Assembly: GCA_902805475.1 (NCBI GenBank)
Contig: CADCSX010000010.1
Location: forward strand, 1,161,001-1,225,000
From: Entonaema liquescens
Taxonomy: Eukaryota; Ascomycota; Sordariomycetes; Xylariales; Xylariaceae
Direction of reading: 5' to 3'
DNA: 64,000 nucleotides
Positions within the stretch are counted from its first letter, which is position 1. Each line of letters begins with the position of its first letter. The notes below the pieces were generated by a model. The model worked only from the letters and a program-made list of their open reading frames with translations, was not told the DNA's origin and made no database searches. Position numbers and translations under genes: made by a program. Positions 1 to 11,083 of the stretch are shown in pieces.

Positions 1-986
1 CAAGTCGCAAGCCGTTGATTGTTGCGAAGTGTCCGTCGTGATGTATTGAGAATGTGTCATTATAAACGTTTGCTCGCTGGAGCTTCGTAAGTAGCTGCGA
101 GTCGTGATCGAATTTAGAGTTGATGCTGTCCCTTTCATTCTGGAACTCGGCGAGCTTCACCGCAAATGCATTGCGCTCCCGCCAGAACTGCTCCTCTTCG
201 GCATCTAGTGCTTGCGATTCCTCCTCGAGAGCTATTATTTCTAGATCAAGAGCCGCTTTTTCTTTCTCTAACGCCAATAACTGGTTGAGCGAATCTTCCT
301 CTTCCTTGCATGCTACTTCTACGGCCTTTTCTGATTCGGCAATGTCTTCTTCGCTGGGCACGTCGGCTTGGACTTGCTTAAGGAACGCTGCGTAGGCATC
401 TCGTTCTCGTGCTGTGGATTCTAGTTTCTTCTGGAGCCCATCTATCAACATCTCCGTGCATTCGACGCAAACAGGATGGTCTACATCGGAGCGCGCGGAT
501 AATATTTCAAAGAGTTTATTGACTCGCTCAGCTTCGTGGGGTTGCGCTGGTCGCCTTCCATCGCTACGCTGGGCACTGGACATCGACGTTCGACGTTGCT
601 GTCTCGGGCTTGGGGGCTCTGCCGGGGGCGTAAGTCTTGGTGGCGCTACTTGAGACTCTGTGAGGAGGACGAAGGACATGGCGGAGCTATCGCGAGGCTG
701 GCCATCGTTACGTAAGGCGCTGCTATTTCTCTTGAAGGTTGCTGGACCAGCATCTTTAGATACTCTATCATACAGCGCTCTTCTCTCGGCATCGTTCGGA
801 TAGGTTAAGCGCGAAGGGGCGATCGCTTCGGATGCTGTTGAGAGGACGTAGCTGTAAGATGTTAGTTTCATGCGACCACACTTTGGGATGAACTACCAGA
901 CCGACGAGTAGATCAAATGCAGCTGGATTTAGGTCTGCTAATGATCCATCTAGCTTAAGTGGGTTGCGACACTTTTGGCAATACAT
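1..986 (-). CDS. atg6: Atg6/Vps30 (Beclin 1), 3'-truncated by window edge
   Basis: Beclin-family subunit of the class III phosphatidylinositol 3-kinase (Vps34) complexes, needed for autophagosome nucleation and vacuolar sorting. The N-terminus starts with the family hallmark MYCQKCRNPLKL, a CxxC pair, followed by DLNPAAFDLL. Exon 1 is 902-986. A 67-nt intron (835-901; GTCTGG donor, ACTAAC branch, CAACAG acceptor) joins it to an exon running off the left edge. The reading frame then gives CVECTEMLIDGLQKKLES, a long Glu/Lys-rich coiled coil, and LQRANVYNDTFSI just before the BARA membrane-binding domain, whose remainder lies outside the window. It is divergent from scm3 with about 560 bp between the starts. 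Family identity is very secure; the truncation is only the window boundary. Atg14, its complex I partner, is encoded about 10 kb away. Confidence 0.95.
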
Positions 987-1546
987 GGTAATGGCGATGG
1001 CGATGGAGACCTTGGGATGTTTGTCCTCATTTCCATGCTGATGTTATCAACTTTAAGGTATTACAATAGTTTAAGTTTCGATAACGACTGTGAGTTGAGA
1101 CGTCGACTTATGCATGTGCTTGGTACGTCATCAGCTGATCACTCAGGCACCTGCAGCGCTAGTAATCAGGCTGTTTTAGGGGTGGTTGCAGCTGAGAAAC
1201 TTCTCGGTACTTGTAAAGTGTGTACTGAGTAGGCAAAGATAGGGTGGGTAAAGAGCCCTGAGTACTTAAGGAGACCTCTAGTAGATGTACCAAGCTAGTA
1301 GCGTCTAGGCGCGTACGGAAACCCCATTCCCCATTCCCCTTGCCCGATAAGATACGGACGCGCTTACCCACATTCATAGACGCGTTCATCAAAGCAGTTG
1401 CGTATTATCAAATTATGAACTTTTAAGAATTCATTTTTCATTGTACCTTCATCTTCTTACTCCAATTCGCATAAGGCCAATTGAATTTTAGCCGCGGGAT
1501 TCATATCATTACCTGCCGGCTCAGCCATGGCAAGGTGACTAGAATC
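987..1546. promoter_or_regulatory. Shared divergent intergenic region, atg6 / scm3
   Basis: About 560 bp lie between the atg6 start codon (minus strand) and the scm3 start codon (plus strand), so both promoters must be here. I see no clear TATA box and no ORF that behaves like a gene. Inferred from gene arrangement only. Confidence 0.5.
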
Positions 1547-4333
1547 ATGGAACCACTTTCAAAGAGGCCAAAACTTGGGCAAGCCCCTTATGATGATGAC
1601 GACGATGACGATGCAAATATAGATGAACTCTCTATGAGCCCCACCCAATTTGATGCCAGGCAAGACCCTATGTACCAACTCGATAAGGGGAGAGCTAGGG
1701 CTGCGACAAGACTCAAGTCGGCCTTTGAGCGTATCTTTGAGAAATATGAGAGGGATTTCACTGGTATCGGTGATGAGATTGACCTTGAGACTGGCGAGGT
1801 AATTGTTAATAATGGGCATCTCATGTCTATGGATGATGAGAAGGATCGGACTAGGGAGGGTTCCGTCTCAAGTAACGAGGAAGAGGGAGCCATGAAAGGA
1901 AAAGATACCCAGCCAGCAGAAGACTCCGGCCCTACGTCTTTGACACCGACTAAACCATCAATACACAATCCTTCCCCGGGACTTTATGGCGGACTAAATC
2001 AGCCTGTTATGTTCGGTGGTTCTAATCATCAATTGCCATATCCTGGAATGCAATTGCATCCATTTGGTGCCCCTGACCCGTTTATGTTCGGGCCCCCGAT
2101 GATGGGTAGTGGTTCCGTTGATCCAGTTTGGCAAACGCCGGAGCTTCCGTTGCCTATGTATCAGGATAGGTTTGGCTTCATTGGCCAGTCTATGGGGTAT
2201 CACCATCAACTCGGATATGGACCGTCAATAATGCCGGGAGGTTACAATAATGGTATCCTTGGCCCTCCTTTTCAGCACCAAATACCCAAGAAATTCCCTC
2301 ATGCGAAGATAGCGGGACGAAAAGTCCTACCTCGTCCGAAATCGGCTACTAATGATTCTGAAGAGGATGATGTCTTGTCAGGAGATGTTACACAGGATAC
2401 TTCTAAAAGCACGACTACGGAAAAGAGCAAGTCCTCCCCATTAACTTCGATAACCAAGAAGTCAAAGCAAACGGTCCAGAAGGAAACGAAAGTAGGTTTC
2501 GTGGCCGTAGCTGAACAAGCTTCTCATATCTCTCAGAAGCCATGTCGTGGGCGGCCAAGCAAGGCAGCCGTATCTGCAGAACAACCATGTTCCACCGGAA
2601 GGAGGATATCGACACCACCTTTAGAAGAAGAATATATTTCAGCGGAGCAGACAGCTGTAAAGCTCGCTCAAATCGAGGTTTTAATTCGGGCAAGGGGACC
2701 TTCCGATCCTCACAGGAAATATTCGCGAAGTCGCAAGACAAAAATGGTTGATTCGTCAAATACCCCGGAAGATGTGATCTCAGAAATTTCCGATTCGTCG
2801 ACCCCAAGAGTGGGCGAGTCTGGGGAACATACAGAATTTGATGCTCCTCAACATGTGGAGGTTACACAGCCTACGATAAGCGAGGAGCTCAAAGAAGTCG
2901 ATGACAAAGAGCCTGCTAGACAGGCTGATACCACTGCCCTGGATGAAGAAATTCATGATGATGGGCTACTGGGGACCCATGAAGATATAAACATTAATGA
3001 GACCGTCGAGGTTGAAATAACCAATTTCCTTTCTCATGTTGATAACTCGGGAGATACCGTTCCCTTCTCAGATAATGAGCCCGAGATATTATCGACAGAA
3101 ATACCAATAGGTAATCAGACACCCCTGCATAGCGAGCCTATATCACCTAATGGCCATTCGAATGAGGCGGAATTACTTGAGAATCCACAGGATTTGGACC
3201 AGACCGTCAAACCTGACGATCAAGAAATCAAGTTGGAGGGTAATGCTATAAGGGATACGAACTGTGCAGTGGAGTCTGCATCCTATAATCTTGTGAGCAA
3301 TGAGGTTCAAGACATCAAAGAAGTCCAGGAAGCCAATACTGCGCGGGATAGTTCTCGTGAAATAACGCCGAGTCTCCCTGCAGTAATAGAGCTGGAGGAG
3401 GCTATTCCCCAGCTGCCTGACCCTGTGCAAGAAGTCGTCCAACCCTCTGGTTCTCCTATCATGGAATCTGAGCCCACCCTAGAGCATTGTATGGACCAAC
3501 CGGGTTCCATGGAACATGGCTTAGACCAGTTGTCCCCTTCCAGAGAAGCGGAAGCTGCACCCCTGCTTGCACAAGAACCAGATATGCCATTTCCACTACA
3601 AACAACACCACCAGTCGAGACATCTGAGTTAGTCCTACGGCCATTACCAATCCAAAATGAACAAAATCAAGAGATCGACCCAACAGACGTTTCAACCCAA
3701 CCGAAGAACCTTTACTCTCCAGCTAAGAGAGCCGCCTCCAAGATATTAGCCCCTAGCACACCAAAGAAACGCAGCAAAGCGTTAGCAGCCATCGAAAAAA
3801 CAAGCAGCACTCACCGCACACCTTCCTCCAGGCGAAAACTTGCCCTAACATCCCTCATCCCCGACGACCCAACCCAGGACGACGACGAACTAAGTGTTCT
3901 CTCATCAAGCGTCACTACAAGCCCATTCCTCACGCGTCCTGATCACAACCCCTTCGGCATAGCCATGACCCCGTACCGCACCCCAAAATCCTCATCACCG
4001 CGCAAATCCGGCCGCCGCCACGGCTTCCTCATGGGCACCAGCACTCCTCACCGCACTAGCAAACATGTCGTGCCCCCAGCGACCGACTCCCGCACGTTCC
4101 GCGGCACAAAGCGCAGATTCGGGGCTAGCAGTCCCGTAGCGCAGAGCTCGCCGCTAGCGCGCACCGTGGTGAACGTAGATAGCGTCGGCGTTCTCGCTTC
4201 TACGCCATCGAGGCGCGCGAAGAACGCGGCTGTTGCGAGCCCGAGCGTGGTCATGGGGAGTAGTCCCCCGCGTAGGTGTGGCGAGGACGGGTTCGTGTGT
4301 GATCGGGATTTCTGCTTTACGTGCTGCAAGTAA
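1547..4333 (+). CDS. scm3: Scm3/HJURP-type CENP-A chaperone
   Basis: Predicted centromere protein that loads the centromeric H3 variant CENP-A. The single exon encodes 928 aa from the ATG at 1547; the frame is open upstream to a TTG at 1481 but the ATG is the natural start. A basic MEPLSKRPKLG start and an Asp run precede the conserved Scm3 heart (about residues 40-95): an Arg/Ala-Leu-Lys helix with IFEKYERDFTGI, then GDEIDLETGEVIVNNGHL. An AT-hook-like CRGRPSKA lies near residue 335. The middle is long and acidic, probably disordered. The tail is rich in Ser-Pro/Thr-Pro sites (TPKKR, TPHRTSK, TPYRTPK) and ends in a Cys cluster, DRDFCFTCCK. Length and layout fit filamentous-fungal Scm3 proteins, which are much larger than the yeast one. 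Two other kinetochore genes lie in the same window. Confidence 0.85.
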   Translation: MEPLSKRPKLGQAPYDDDDDDDANIDELSMSPTQFDARQDPMYQLDKGRARAATRLKSAFERIFEKYERDFTGIGDEIDLETGEVIVNNGHLMSMDDEKDRTREGSVSSNEEEGAMKGKDTQPAEDSGPTSLTPTKPSIHNPSPGLYGGLNQPVMFGGSNHQLPYPGMQLHPFGAPDPFMFGPPMMGSGSVDPVWQTPELPLPMYQDRFGFIGQSMGYHHQLGYGPSIMPGGYNNGILGPPFQHQIPKKFPHAKIAGRKVLPRPKSATNDSEEDDVLSGDVTQDTSKSTTTEKSKSSPLTSITKKSKQTVQKETKVGFVAVAEQASHISQKPCRGRPSKAAVSAEQPCSTGRRISTPPLEEEYISAEQTAVKLAQIEVLIRARGPSDPHRKYSRSRKTKMVDSSNTPEDVISEISDSSTPRVGESGEHTEFDAPQHVEVTQPTISEELKEVDDKEPARQADTTALDEEIHDDGLLGTHEDININETVEVEITNFLSHVDNSGDTVPFSDNEPEILSTEIPIGNQTPLHSEPISPNGHSNEAELLENPQDLDQTVKPDDQEIKLEGNAIRDTNCAVESASYNLVSNEVQDIKEVQEANTARDSSREITPSLPAVIELEEAIPQLPDPVQEVVQPSGSPIMESEPTLEHCMDQPGSMEHGLDQLSPSREAEAAPLLAQEPDMPFPLQTTPPVETSELVLRPLPIQNEQNQEIDPTDVSTQPKNLYSPAKRAASKILAPSTPKKRSKALAAIEKTSSTHRTPSSRRKLALTSLIPDDPTQDDDELSVLSSSVTTSPFLTRPDHNPFGIAMTPYRTPKSSSPRKSGRRHGFLMGTSTPHRTSKHVVPPATDSRTFRGTKRRFGASSPVAQSSPLARTVVNVDSVGVLASTPSRRAKNAAVASPSVVMGSSPPRRCGEDGFVCDRDFCFTCCK

Positions 4334-5476
4334 CCTAGAACGGATGAATGGGGCATACCAGCTAGGACAACGATATGGGATGATAGCTCAAGTTCTGAGA
4401 ATGGGGTGGTAATGGAAGAGGGGATACAAGTATATAGCTTGGGAGAGATAGGTACTTGGCTTACATAGCTGGCAGCCTTGCTTAGAAGCAGAGTATATAG
4501 TAATAACATACCATGATACCATGATATATGTCTAGTACGATCCACCATTGATTGCTATTGTATGAAACAATGCTGCGTATGCCGTACGACTATTACTAGC
4601 CACTACCGCTTTGGTATCAACTAGGTTAGGTTATAAGGTATTTCAAAGAAGCGCAATTCCCCTTTCGCAGAATTCTCTACAGCTATGAAACATAAATAGA
4701 ACGAGTTAGTTAATCCAAGACACAATCTTCACAAAAACACCAACATCAAGTCCCCCATGAAACCGCTCAAGACAACATCATCAAACTCGTCTGTCCATCT
4801 ATTCGCGTACGCTACTCTACTAATCTTCCCCATACTAGCCTAGTCTTAATTGTAGTAGCCATAGTAAGTAATCTTGCCGCATACCCGATAATCGCCTAAA
4901 GGAAAGCAGAGAGAGGAGGGGGAAAATATCAGCGCCTCTTATACCGATGCCTCCTTAGTCTCCAAAAATATAGAAGCAGCCTGTCTCAAAACCCCCCTTT
5001 AACAAATTTCCCAGGACGCCAAAATTTAGGCCAGTCAAGTAATTTGGTTCATTGTCCTAATCCGGCACGCCTCCAACATCGCACCATAGGCACCGGAACA
5101 ACCTCGTGGCATATTGGGTAGGAAGGAACGGGTTTACGTATTCGTAGTTAACTTAAAATTATCGCTTTCATTGCTTTCTTATCGGTAGTTATGCCACGTC
5201 GTAATCTTGCCGCCGCGAAGATGAGTGACCGCCAGTCAGCGCATCGTACAGGCATATTAGCAGAACTACCTAAAACTAAATTTCAATCTAATTTCAGCGG
5301 CGCGCAGCCCAGCAAGCGGGAATAAGCTACGTTGTCGGCATGAAATGCGAGCGCACACACTCATGACGAAGGCTGGAGACTAATGGAACGACGAGCGGGG
5401 ATAGGCCCGGGTATCTTAAGAATTCGTAGAGGAAGAGCCGAAAAGAAGTATGTGATTCGTTGGCTGGGCCGGATTC
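4334..5476. other. Intergenic: convergent 3' flanks of scm3 and CK2 alpha
   Basis: Both flanking genes point into this 1.1-kb interval, so it holds their 3' UTRs and terminators. I see no further gene, RNA or repeat. Confidence 0.5.
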
Positions 5477-7103
5477 TTAAGACTCTGAGCTAACAGTTGC
5501 ACCACCAAGATACTCTGTGAGAGTAGCCTCGTCTCGGATTGGAGCAAAATAGGGGTGGGCCATAGCCTCTTTCGCAGTGAGACGTTCCTGACTATCCGTT
5601 AGCATAAATCAACTAAGAACGAAGTAGTAATACATACCTGGTGATCATATCGTAGAAGCTTATCGAGGAAATCAATAGCCTCATTGCTCACGAATCGTTG
5701 GTTCTCAGTGTTGACAAAACTATGCCAGGGCTTCTTCGTAAAATGACCGAGGATGTCGTCATACTGGGGGTCAAGCTCGATCTCATACTTATCCAGATAG
5801 TCAAAGAGATCATCGGTACCGAGAACCTTTGCGATCTTCACCAACTGATCCGAGTTGCTGTTCCCATGGAAAAAGGGTTCCTTCCTAAAGATCATTGAGG
5901 CAAACATGGCACCCAGACTCCACATATCCAAGCTGTAGTCGTACTCCTGGAAATCAACTAACAGTTCGGGCCCCTTAAAATAACGGGAGGCAACCTAGGA
6001 ACAACGTTAGCATATCGGAATTTAATGTTTATACCGCTAGTCGAAATATCGATAGCATAAGTATATTGATATACAAATAAGCAATTCTTAGCAAAGCAAG
6101 GGGTAAGAGGTGAAGGGATGCGGGAGCTACATTATGAACTTACGCGAACATTATACTCAGTTCCCGGGTGGTAGAATTCAGCCAAACCCCAATCGATAAG
6201 ACGTAACTAGCGAATGCGTGAGCAACAGTAGCAGTGATAAGGACGTGGATGAAATACCTTTCTGTTCTCATGATCGATCATAACGTTATGAGGCTTTACG
6301 TCTCGATGCATAATACCCTTACTGTGGCAGTAGTCGAGAGCCTTCAGTAGTTCATAGATGTAGTAACGCACGTCGATGTCGTTAAACTTGGGGTATAGGC
6401 TTCGAAAGTCTGTGTTATTTACATATTCGAAGATAAGAGACGGCGTCTTGCTCTAAATACGGGCAAGTAAAGTCAGCACTCGGCATGTTCCTCAGATGGG
6501 GGGGGTGGGAAGGACACGGTAAATATAAGATCAAGTAAATACTTGACTGCGGCATCGAAAAATAAATGTGACTGCTTACTTGATTGTCTCTCACAACGTC
6601 GAGGAGGGCAACGATATTAGGGCCACCCGAAAGGTTCTGGAGGATTTTGATTTCTCTCTTGATCTTCTTCTTCTTAACGGGCTTCAGGACCTTGATGACG
6701 CATTTCTGATAGTTAATCACGTTGATGCCCTCAAAGACCTCGGAGTACTTTCCACGACCTGACAGCGATGTGGGATTAGTCGACTATCGGTATTGGAAGG
6801 ATATAGGGCGTGACACGACGTACCAATCTTCCGGACGACCTCGTAGTTTTCCAGGATTCCCCAGCCTAGTAGTACCAATATGTTAGTCTTTACTGTTTGC
6901 TAGCAGATGTTGCTACAAATTCGCGAGCCTTGGGAACATAGGGAATAGAAATTATAGTGGTACGTATTGGACGAGACGGGAATAAGATGCAAACACTATG
7001 TTGAGCTCCCCGATATTGAAATGGACTCACTGATATTAACGCTATCGTAATCCCAATAGCTTCTGGGCATATTCTGGTTGACATCGGCGTAAACCCGCGC
7101 CAT
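5477..7103 (-). CDS. cka1: Casein kinase II catalytic subunit alpha
   Basis: Ser/Thr kinase CK2 alpha, 339 aa from seven exons: 7031-7103, 6824-6865, 6580-6758, 6258-6452, 6144-6206, 5638-5994 and 5477-5587. Exon lengths sum to an exact multiple of three. The start reads MARVYADVNQNMPRSYWDYD. Visible kinase features are the glycine loop GRGKYSEV; the nucleotide-binding Lys in CVIKVLKP, followed by the CK2-specific basic stretch KKKKIKRE; the catalytic loop HRDVKPHNVM; the CK2-type DWG (in place of DFG) in LIDWGLAEFYHPG; and the substrate loop ending ASRYFKGPELL. The end, EYLGGATVSSES, lacks the long C-terminal extension of the animal alpha subunit. No regulatory beta subunit is seen nearby. 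Intron-rich compared with its neighbours. Confidence 0.96.
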
Positions 7104-8351
7104 GATGGGCAAGGGAGGTATCCTTTCCGGATACGAACCACGTCAGGGGGGAGTTATAGCGGCGAGAAGAAAGATATCGGGATTGGGACGTCTTCGCTTG
7201 ACCTCGAGATGCCGGTCGGAGCGGAACGTGGCACGCGATAGCGCGGTTGTAGAGGAAGTTCCCGAATTTGTCTTGGTGCGCAGGAGGTGGGATGGGAGAT
7301 TTGAAAGTGGGATGTCGATAACCAGGTTCTGGAAGGCTGGAGGCACCCGAGTGGAGTCTCTACCCCGGCCTAATTGGTAGCCGATTGGATTAAAACAGTA
7401 TTTAAATGCTAACAAAAATAAATTCACACGGTACCTTCTATATCCACTACCTCTATTCCATGTATGTACTTTTAGGTTATGAGAAGGTGAAGCCTGGCCT
7501 TTATAATCTGGGTGCAACTTCCTTAACTTCTCTTTTTCACGTATTCATTTTATAAACAGATGGAACAAGCAATGGGTGGCTATATGGTTTTATTGCTAGG
7601 GGCATGTTATGTTATTTAGGCAGGTATGTCTCCTGCAGTATAGCACCTAAAACACCTCATGCCAACGAAACATGGAAACTCTTTGTACACTAGCAAACTC
7701 TATATGTACATGAGTACCTCCTCATCAGTAATGTCAACTTACCCTATTCCGTCACGTATAAGTGTCATTGATGCAAGGGAACGTTAGGTCCGACGCATCT
7801 CAAGCTAGAAGAAGAGTTATAAGTGGCTACTCCCAGAATCGGATATATTACATTTTCCTGGTAATATTACTATAACCTATCCGATGGGCCTCCTTGAGCT
7901 ATGTAGGTAGACAATGTCCCAAACAAAGCCTTTGATATAGATCTATTGTTTGTGATTATGAACCCTTGAAACGTTTCACCTAAAACTTCCAGTACCAGTA
8001 GTTAGCAACAATGCTAGCCATAGTGGGATAGGAAGTATGTAAAGGGGTTGATATGACGCATTCAGAGAGAAGATTAATTATTCGACATGCATCCGTTTAG
8101 GTAAGCCAACCATCCATCAGCCAGAAGCAAACTTCAGGCAGCCCCCGGACTTCAGACTAAGGATGACGATACAAAGGTTCTCATCACGGAAACAAAATAG
8201 ACAAAGAAGAACTGGGAATGCAACACTAACCTGGCTAGGCATCACTTAACCACATATCAACTATGTACCCATCACGAATCAGGTAGGCGTCTTGGGGTCA
8301 GAGTAGCGCGGAGAAACGCAGACAATCTATTTCCTTTCCTTTCGGCGGTCT
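7104..8351. other. Intergenic: CK2 alpha promoter side
   Basis: Contains the upstream region of CK2 alpha and the 3' flank of the DUF3807-type gene. ORFs here have no recognisable sequence and no splice logic. I see nothing else in it. Confidence 0.4.
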
Positions 8352-9139
8352 TCAATCGTCATACGATATCCTTCGTCTTTGCGCCGCAGGAGTGGTAGCA
8401 GTGTCCTGAGCTGTTTCATCGTCATAGTATAGGCTGTCCATACCAGTCTCGACTACGTCCCACGTCCTCTTTCGTAGATCAGGCTTCTTCTCGGGATTGA
8501 ACTTGCGTTGCTCGTGTTTCTTTCTTCTCGCGCGTTGTTTTTTCTGACGTTTGACTTCGGCTTCTGTGGGCTTAGGCATTTCTTCTTCGATTTCTCCATC
8601 CTCGCTACCATCTTGTGCCTCTCCATCCTTTCCTTTGTATCCCACTTGGCCCTCGTCTGGTACTGTAGGCAACGGCATCGCTATCGAATCGAGATTGGGG
8701 TTGCCAGGAGGTAAAGAATCATCTTGCTCGACCACTTCCAGCGGCGCAATCGGATTCTCTCCGAGCTTAACGGCTCTCATCTTAGCGCGGCGTAGGGCTT
8801 CAATTTCGGAATGTCGAAATATAGCGATTTGCTCATCTGTAAGCGTGCGTTTGACGCCATCCGGATAATAGCCTAAGCCATCATCCTCCTCTTCGTAATA
8901 TTCCTCATATTCCTCGTCATAGTACTGGTTGTCATCTTGCACGTTTTCCGGTCGGACAAATTGGGCATCGAAGAGCGCGACGGCTGCAAAAGAAAAGTGC
9001 GTGTCATGAAAGGAGCCTATATCTTCCTGCCTGGGAAGTCAGCATTAGCTAATTGAAGAGGGCGAGTAAAGGATAATCGTACCTGTGAAACTTCTGGCAC
9101 TTGCAATAAGTTGCCCGAAGCTTGGATAGTAGCAGACAT
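8352..9139 (-). CDS. DUF3807-type conserved fungal protein
   Basis: Predicted 243-aa protein of unknown function. Exon 1 is 9083-9139 and exon 2 is 8352-9026; the 56-nt intron (9027-9082) ends at GCAG, chosen because the adjacent upstream AG would bring in a stop. The join reads PEVSQ-EDIGSFHDTHF. The body has a run of Tyr/Glu/Asp, then the conserved block DGLGYYPDGVKRTLTDEQI and FRHSEIEALRR, which is what I recognise from the fungal DUF3807 family. The C-terminal third is strongly basic (RQKKQRARRKKHEQRKFNP), suggesting nuclear or nucleic-acid association. Family assignment is from memory of the motif; no biochemical role is implied. Confidence 0.75.
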
Positions 9140-9622
9140 CGTCCCAAATAGGTAGCCGTAGGTAGCGGCCGAATACGAAGGTGCAAGCTGTAAAAGCGAA
9201 ATGAAAAGAAATGAAACGGAGGTAGCTTTGAATTTCCAGGCGAGATAATAATTGACTGAGCTTTGGTAGCACCTAGCTCTTATCGATAACCACGCCCTTG
9301 GGAATTAACCGCGTCGCGTTGAGCACTGTGTAAACGGTACAGCTAATCCGCGTACCCACATATATGTACCTAGGTACGTTTATATACTCAATACCTGAGA
9401 AAGAACTGGAAGCATAGGTACCAAGTGTCGAGAAAACATCAAGATATAATGCAGATCATGAGGCTACATCTAGTAGCTAATTGTATGTACACAGATAGGT
9501 ACAGATTCATATTGTAACTAATTCATAAGCATCGTAAAAGTCGTTATGTCGTAACCCTCACCTACATTGAATGCAAACGCTGATATCATATACCACTAGG
9601 ACATCAGATACAGCACTTTGGC
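9140..9622. other. Intergenic: upstream of the DUF3807-type gene
   Basis: Promoter side of the DUF3807-type gene and 3' flank of the 201-aa gene. It carries one of the recurrent TACCTAGGTA-type palindromes near 9366. No gene seen. Confidence 0.4.
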
Positions 9623-10385
9623 TCAAGTTGATCTCAGAAGTGCTAGAGCGCTCTGGAAGGCTTTCACAACCTCGGATACTACTCAAGTCAGCCTCAATAA
9701 CTAAAAATTAGGAGCAAATGATACCCACAATGTTGTTTCTTTTGTAAGAGCGCCTGCTCGGAAAGTCGAACATGTCTTTCACGGGTTTGTAATCTGCCAA
9801 TTGTTCAGTATTATTTCCCAGATAAAAGTATACGATCAAGGATCACGAACCTCTTGACTGCTCTCTCATTATCATGGGCGGATGAAGCCGACGCCCAGAC
9901 GTTAAAATACTAATGTACAGTTAGTCATAATTTAGTAAATCTTATATCGTTCGGCTTACCTTAACAAGAGTATCAAACTCCTCCAGGAGCTGTTTCTCTT
10001 GCTCGTCAGCCTCTTGTAAGGCTTTCTCATAGCGATCCTCGAAGTCCTCCCAGTCGAACGCAACAATATGGCCAGGGCTTTGCATTTCAGACCTATTGCT
10101 CCGTCGCTTTTGCGGTTCAGGGGTTCGCGTCTGACGTTGACGGTCTAATTGTCTAGCCATGAAAGCCATGTCTTGGACTTGTTCGAGGTTGGAACCCTGA
10201 ATACGTGGTGACAGCGGTTGCGATTGTGAATGTAGCTTTATCGTCACATCCTCCTCTGGCTCAACAAGCTCGGTTTGATCACCCAAATGAGTTGGTAACT
10301 CTACCATCATTGATTGATTGCCAGTTACTTCATCATGAGGAAGTGATTGCTTCGCCGGTGATGATGATCTAGGTGTGGTAGACAT
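9623..10385 (-). CDS. Conserved fungal protein of unknown function, 201 aa
   Basis: Four exons: 9960-10385, 9851-9909, 9729-9793 and 9623-9678; the sum is 606 nt, in frame. The start is the ATG at 10383-10385. The N-terminal 100 residues are Ser/Pro/Gln-rich and probably disordered. The C-terminal half looks conserved and helical: FDWEDFEDRYEKALQEAD, LLEEFDTLVKYFNVWASASS, HDNERAVKRLQTRERHVRLS, and KAFQSALALL at the end, consistent with a coiled coil. I recall proteins of this shape in many filamentous fungi but know no function. The third intron (9679-9728, 50 nt) was placed so that the conserved final helix stays in frame; its exact ends are the least certain part. Divergent from atg14. Confidence 0.75.
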
Positions 10386-11083
10386 GATGCTAGTTTTCTC
10401 TGTAACTATCTGTTACTGTAGAGAATGAGAATAGATGACGCGTGACACGAGTAGACTTAGAAGCGAGTAGAAGGACAGCTGAGGCTAAGTAAATTAATCA
10501 CCTGACGATTCTAAACATCCACTTTAGAATTTTACATAAACAGAGATCAAGGCACAGAGTGAGTAGGTAGGTAGGTAATATAAATTAAGGAACACTCTTT
10601 TACATACGGTTACGTACCTAAAAGACGACAAGAGAAACGCGTCGCTGCCCAAGAATCAAATTGATTGAACGGAACTCGGAAGGGCTTGGCATCTAACCGC
10701 GATAAAAGGCCGATAGGCTATTGATAAAGGACTGATAAAATATGTAAGCGCAAGCACCCCCTACATGCAACTAGTTATAGGTACCTAGTGTATTATAGAT
10801 CCCTGCACCTCTCAACGTCACAAGGAACACATCCCGTCACATCATCTTTCATCTTGCCATTCACATACTTCTTATCAATGATTATTTCGTATCGCCTTTT
10901 CCCCTTTCATGCTTATATAGCCTTCTGGCAGATCGATATGCAGGTTGCTCATCTCGCAAATGTAATAGAACTTCTTCGATCAGCCGCTTGCTATCCGTAG
11001 AAGCGCGCATCTCTTTCAAATCACCCCGAAACGCAACCTAGACCATTAAATATTCGTCAATTCCACCTAGAGATTCGCCCACC
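10386..11083. promoter_or_regulatory. Shared divergent intergenic region, 201-aa gene / atg14
   Basis: About 700 bp between two divergent start codons. It includes a short GTAGGTAGGTAGGTAAT run near 10563. No gene or clear promoter element can be named. Confidence 0.4.

Noticed and set aside
120..653. Plus-strand ORFs in the first 650 bases
   Set aside because: They are antisense to the Atg6 coding sequence; the minus strand reads as an intact Beclin coiled coil.
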